Shown in pieces: positions 5,536 through 7,397 of a DNA stretch of 7,397 nt. The stretch comes from Thermofilum sp. ex4484_15 (lineage in GTDB: Archaea; Thermoproteota; Thermoprotei; Thermofilales; EX4484-15): contig NJEH01000044.1 in assembly GCA_002254595.1 (NCBI GenBank), positions 1 to 7,397 of the forward strand. Direction: 5' to 3'. Positions within the stretch are counted from its first letter, which is position 1; each line of letters begins with the position of its first letter. Position numbers and translations under genes: made by a program. The notes beneath the pieces were generated by a model. The model made no database searches, was not told the origin of the DNA, and worked only from the letters and a program-made list of their open reading frames with translations.

Positions 5536-5543
5536 TTTAAATA
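5536..5543 (+). promoter_or_regulatory. TATA box of the secreted-protein gene
   Basis: TTTAAATA lies in an A-rich context. The predicted start is near 5563-5568, leaving a leader of roughly 25 bases with an SD-like AGGTG (5579-5583) 6 bases before ATG 5590. This gives the surface protein its own transcription unit, separate from XPB. Confidence 0.5.
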
Positions 5544-5589
5544 CCTCTTCTCCCATTTATCTCATGCAATATATAAGTAGGTGTAAGAA

Positions 5590-7215
5590 ATGAAAACCGG
5601 GATAGTGATCTTACTGTTAGTAGCAATAGCCTTACCGTTCATAGGATTAGCTCAGCCACCCACATTACCTGAAGTACCTCCTACCCCCACAGTACCTCCC
5701 TATACTAATTACAACCCTCCAGCAGTAGGGCCTAGTACTACCATGCCTAATCCGCCACAGCTACCTCCGCGCCCGCCTGTACAACCGCCTAAGATAAAGG
5801 TACCTTCCTCCCAATTACCTCCTCTTTACACTAAGGTAGATGGGATAGATAGACCATTACCGGCTTACGCTGATATATCTACTGTCTCGGTATGGTTTAC
5901 CACTAATAGGTTACTAGTGATAGTCAGACCTTACGGGCCTAGACCTCAGGACGTAACTAGTTACCTCGACATTTACGTAGATAAGGATAGTAAAGAGATC
6001 ACAGGCTACCCGTATCAACCCTTCAAGGGAGCTGATTATTGGATCCACGCAGTAAGTGGAGGAACATGTACGGTTTATAAGTGGGATGCTTGGGTAGCTA
6101 ACTGGGTTCAGGTACCTATTTCATGCAATGTAGAATGGCAAGATAAATTACACTATCCTAAAGTTACGGTAGATGTAGGGTTACCGGACTTAAGTAAAGT
6201 AATTAGGGTTAAGGTAAAGTACACCACCGATTACCTCTATTACGCTCAAAGCATGGCGAATCTAAGGAACTTTAAGGTATGCTGGCCTCCTTATCAAGCG
6301 GGGGATAAGGTTAAGATTAAGTGCTTCCAAATGAGCATGAGCAGGACTAAGACCTTCTTAAAATTCGTGCTAGCTGATACTATCCTACCTAGGGACCTCG
6401 GTACTAGTATATTCATTAACGCTACTATAGACGTCCAAACTAATATAAGTAAATTTAGAATATATAAAGAGTATAGTCAGACGGATGAAAAGGTCTTCGA
6501 AAAGTTCTACGTATGGCTCTGGACCGGTACTAAATGGTTATTAACTTATAACGAGTACAAGGAGAATTGGTGGCCTCAGTGGAGGGAGGAGATACCTTCG
6601 AGCATAGAGAATGAAGTACCGTTAGATAAGCTCGGAATACCTCCTTACGTAGATGGGCTAATTATGGTTAACATACATTTAGTACTAGATGACTTAGATG
6701 ATTCCACTAATTGGATAACCATAACTAACTTCACCTTACACTTTAAGAAGGGATGGAACCTATTTAGTTTACCTATTTACATGACAGATAGCGGTAAAGT
6801 AGCTATAATCGATTTATTCACTTACAATACCGATAAAATAGGTTTAATAGCTTACTGGTCGCCCACTGAAAGGAGGTTCCACTACTGGCCTACTGGCGAT
6901 TTAACGGAGTTAGAGGTAGGTAAAGCTTACTGGCTTTACGCTATAAATGACTTTAGCTTAACGTATCCAGGTAAAGTACCTAAGAAATCTTACGTACCAT
7001 GCGAGGGATTAGTAACTAGGACTTGGAATCCAATAGGTGTAATAGGTTTAGAACCCTTAAAGCCTGAGGACGTATGTAATACTTGCCACTGCTTATACAT
7101 CATTGGATGGGATAATTCAACGGCTAAGTGGGAAATTTACGTGAGAACTTTTGGAGGAGGAATTAAGTTACTAGTACCCGGTAAGGGTTATTTCTGCTAC
7201 GTATCCCAAGTATAG
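5590..7215 (+). CDS. secreted multi-domain surface protein with proline-rich linker
   Basis: This is a 541-residue exported protein of unrecognised family. Residues 1-21 form a signal peptide (MKTG, hydrophobic core, GLA just before Q22). Residues 22-79 are a linker with 23 prolines. About 92-210 is a beta-rich module in which LDIYVDKD, TGY, GADYWI and VYKWD recall secreted sugar- or heme-binding (DOMON-like) sandwiches. About 254-385 looks like a second copy, again with a YVWLWTGTKW strand. The C-terminus holds two shorter repeats: GWNLFSLP (388-395), YWSP and GKAYWLY, then TWNPIGV (478-484), IGWDNS and GKGYFCYV. GWNL-type repeats are common in archaeal cell-surface proteins. There is no C-terminal membrane anchor. 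Nine cysteines (four between 496 and 536) suggest disulfides, and NxS/T sites (277, 285, 380, 509) suggest glycosylation. A likely role is an S-layer-associated or extracellular binding protein. It ends in a double stop, TAG TAG. Confidence 0.85.
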   Translation: MKTGIVILLLVAIALPFIGLAQPPTLPEVPPTPTVPPYTNYNPPAVGPSTTMPNPPQLPPRPPVQPPKIKVPSSQLPPLYTKVDGIDRPLPAYADISTVSVWFTTNRLLVIVRPYGPRPQDVTSYLDIYVDKDSKEITGYPYQPFKGADYWIHAVSGGTCTVYKWDAWVANWVQVPISCNVEWQDKLHYPKVTVDVGLPDLSKVIRVKVKYTTDYLYYAQSMANLRNFKVCWPPYQAGDKVKIKCFQMSMSRTKTFLKFVLADTILPRDLGTSIFINATIDVQTNISKFRIYKEYSQTDEKVFEKFYVWLWTGTKWLLTYNEYKENWWPQWREEIPSSIENEVPLDKLGIPPYVDGLIMVNIHLVLDDLDDSTNWITITNFTLHFKKGWNLFSLPIYMTDSGKVAIIDLFTYNTDKIGLIAYWSPTERRFHYWPTGDLTELEVGKAYWLYAINDFSLTYPGKVPKKSYVPCEGLVTRTWNPIGVIGLEPLKPEDVCNTCHCLYIIGWDNSTAKWEIYVRTFGGGIKLLVPGKGYFCYVSQV

Positions 7216-7248
7216 TAGAGCTTAGTAGTAATTAACGAAAAATAATAT

Positions 7249-7255
7249 CTTTTTT
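7249..7255 (+). terminator. oligo-T terminator after the secreted-protein gene
   Basis: CTTTTTT follows the double stop codon by about 35 bases and sits between two convergent genes. No strong stem precedes it, as is usual for archaeal oligo-T terminators. Confidence 0.45.
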
Positions 7256-7283
7256 AATTTGAATTAAAATGTTCTGACGTTAT

Positions 7284-7397
7284 TTAAGGATCGCAACTAC
7301 ATGGTACTCCTATAGTAACGTTAACAGGTGGAGGCGGTAAGATGTGCAGATAGTAGCTGAAACTAGGTAGGGGGGGTGGGGGAAACGGTACGACCGG
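7284..7397 (-). CDS. proline-rich C-terminal fragment of a convergent gene (partial, putative)
   Basis: A minus-strand frame open to the right edge encodes 37 residues and stops at TAA (complement of 7284-7286). It contains two PPPP runs (PVVPFPPPP and LPPPPVNVT) and ends GVPCSCDP. The proline linker, an NVT glycosylation site and paired cysteines resemble the N-terminal part of the secreted protein next door, so this may be the end of another extracellular protein. It is accepted over the other minus frames because it stays open with a coherent composition and is cleanly convergent with a T-rich spacer between. A short fragment at a window edge cannot be certain. Confidence 0.45.
   Translation of the reverse strand, partial: PVVPFPPPPLPSFSYYLHILPPPPVNVTIGVPCSCDP

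Noticed and set aside
5452..5589. Possible small gene or RNA between XPB and the secreted-protein gene
   Set aside because: There is no C/D motif, no SD-led ORF and no stable stem; the terminator and promoter account for what is visible.
7327..7382. G-rich tract with runs of 7 and 5 G as a possible G-quadruplex
   Set aside because: There are only two long runs, the rest are pairs, and the tract is explained by proline codons (CCC/CCG) of the minus-strand frame.
1..7397. CRISPR array, tRNA genes, IS elements or inverted-repeat transposon ends
   Set aside because: No regularly spaced repeats, no cloverleaf T-loop pattern and no transposase coding sequence were seen; the intein is the only mobile-type element supported.

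Overview
The window looks like a chromosomal segment of an archaeon, most likely a thermophilic member of the Thermoproteota (crenarchaeal side). Four things point there: an archaeal XPB-type helicase, a PUA/PP-loop/ferredoxin fusion of the archaeal 'PAPS reductase-like' family, compact box C/D guide RNAs, and TATA-box promoters with mixed Shine-Dalgarno (SD) and TTG starts. Base composition is AT-rich, with heavy use of TTA, ATA, AGG and AGA codons in all genes. No species is claimed.

Layout. Positions 1-53 probably hold the last codons of a plus-strand gene entering from the left. Convergent to it, 65-316 (minus) encodes a small two-helix membrane protein. From 317 to 508 lies an intergenic control region: an A/T-rich promoter block at 360-378, a perfect SD-sequestering hairpin at 405-421, and a box C/D-like RNA at about 423-479. 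One guide of that RNA matches a conserved archaeal 16S rRNA segment. It leads into 509-2419, a 636-residue iron-sulfur PP-loop protein. Overlapping its 3' end tail-to-tail is a minus-strand eight-cysteine zinc protein (2388-2564).

Between that gene and the next is a short divergent promoter region (2565-2650) built around a palindromic TATA box, then two tandem box C/D guide RNAs (about 2651-2701 and 2718-2765), then the XPB helicase gene 2788-5451. The helicase is interrupted inside its DECHH motif by a 274-residue intein (3901-4722). The intein's homing-endonuclease region is reduced to what looks like half of a LAGLIDADG domain without its catalytic acidic residues.

A T-rich terminator and a new promoter separate this from 5590-7215, a secreted 541-residue protein with a signal peptide, a proline-rich linker, two beta-rich modules and two C-terminal 'GWNL...GKxYW' repeats. 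The last 120 bases hold the C-terminal end of a convergent, proline-rich minus-strand ORF, probably also extracellular.

How the parts relate. There is no obvious single pathway. The strongest recurring pattern is that both large cytoplasmic genes (the Fe-S PP-loop protein and XPB) have box C/D RNA elements in the position of a 5' leader, so guide RNAs and mRNAs may share promoters. The most distinctive items are this RNA-mRNA arrangement, the decayed intein in the XPB active site, and the unusual helicase motifs of that XPB.
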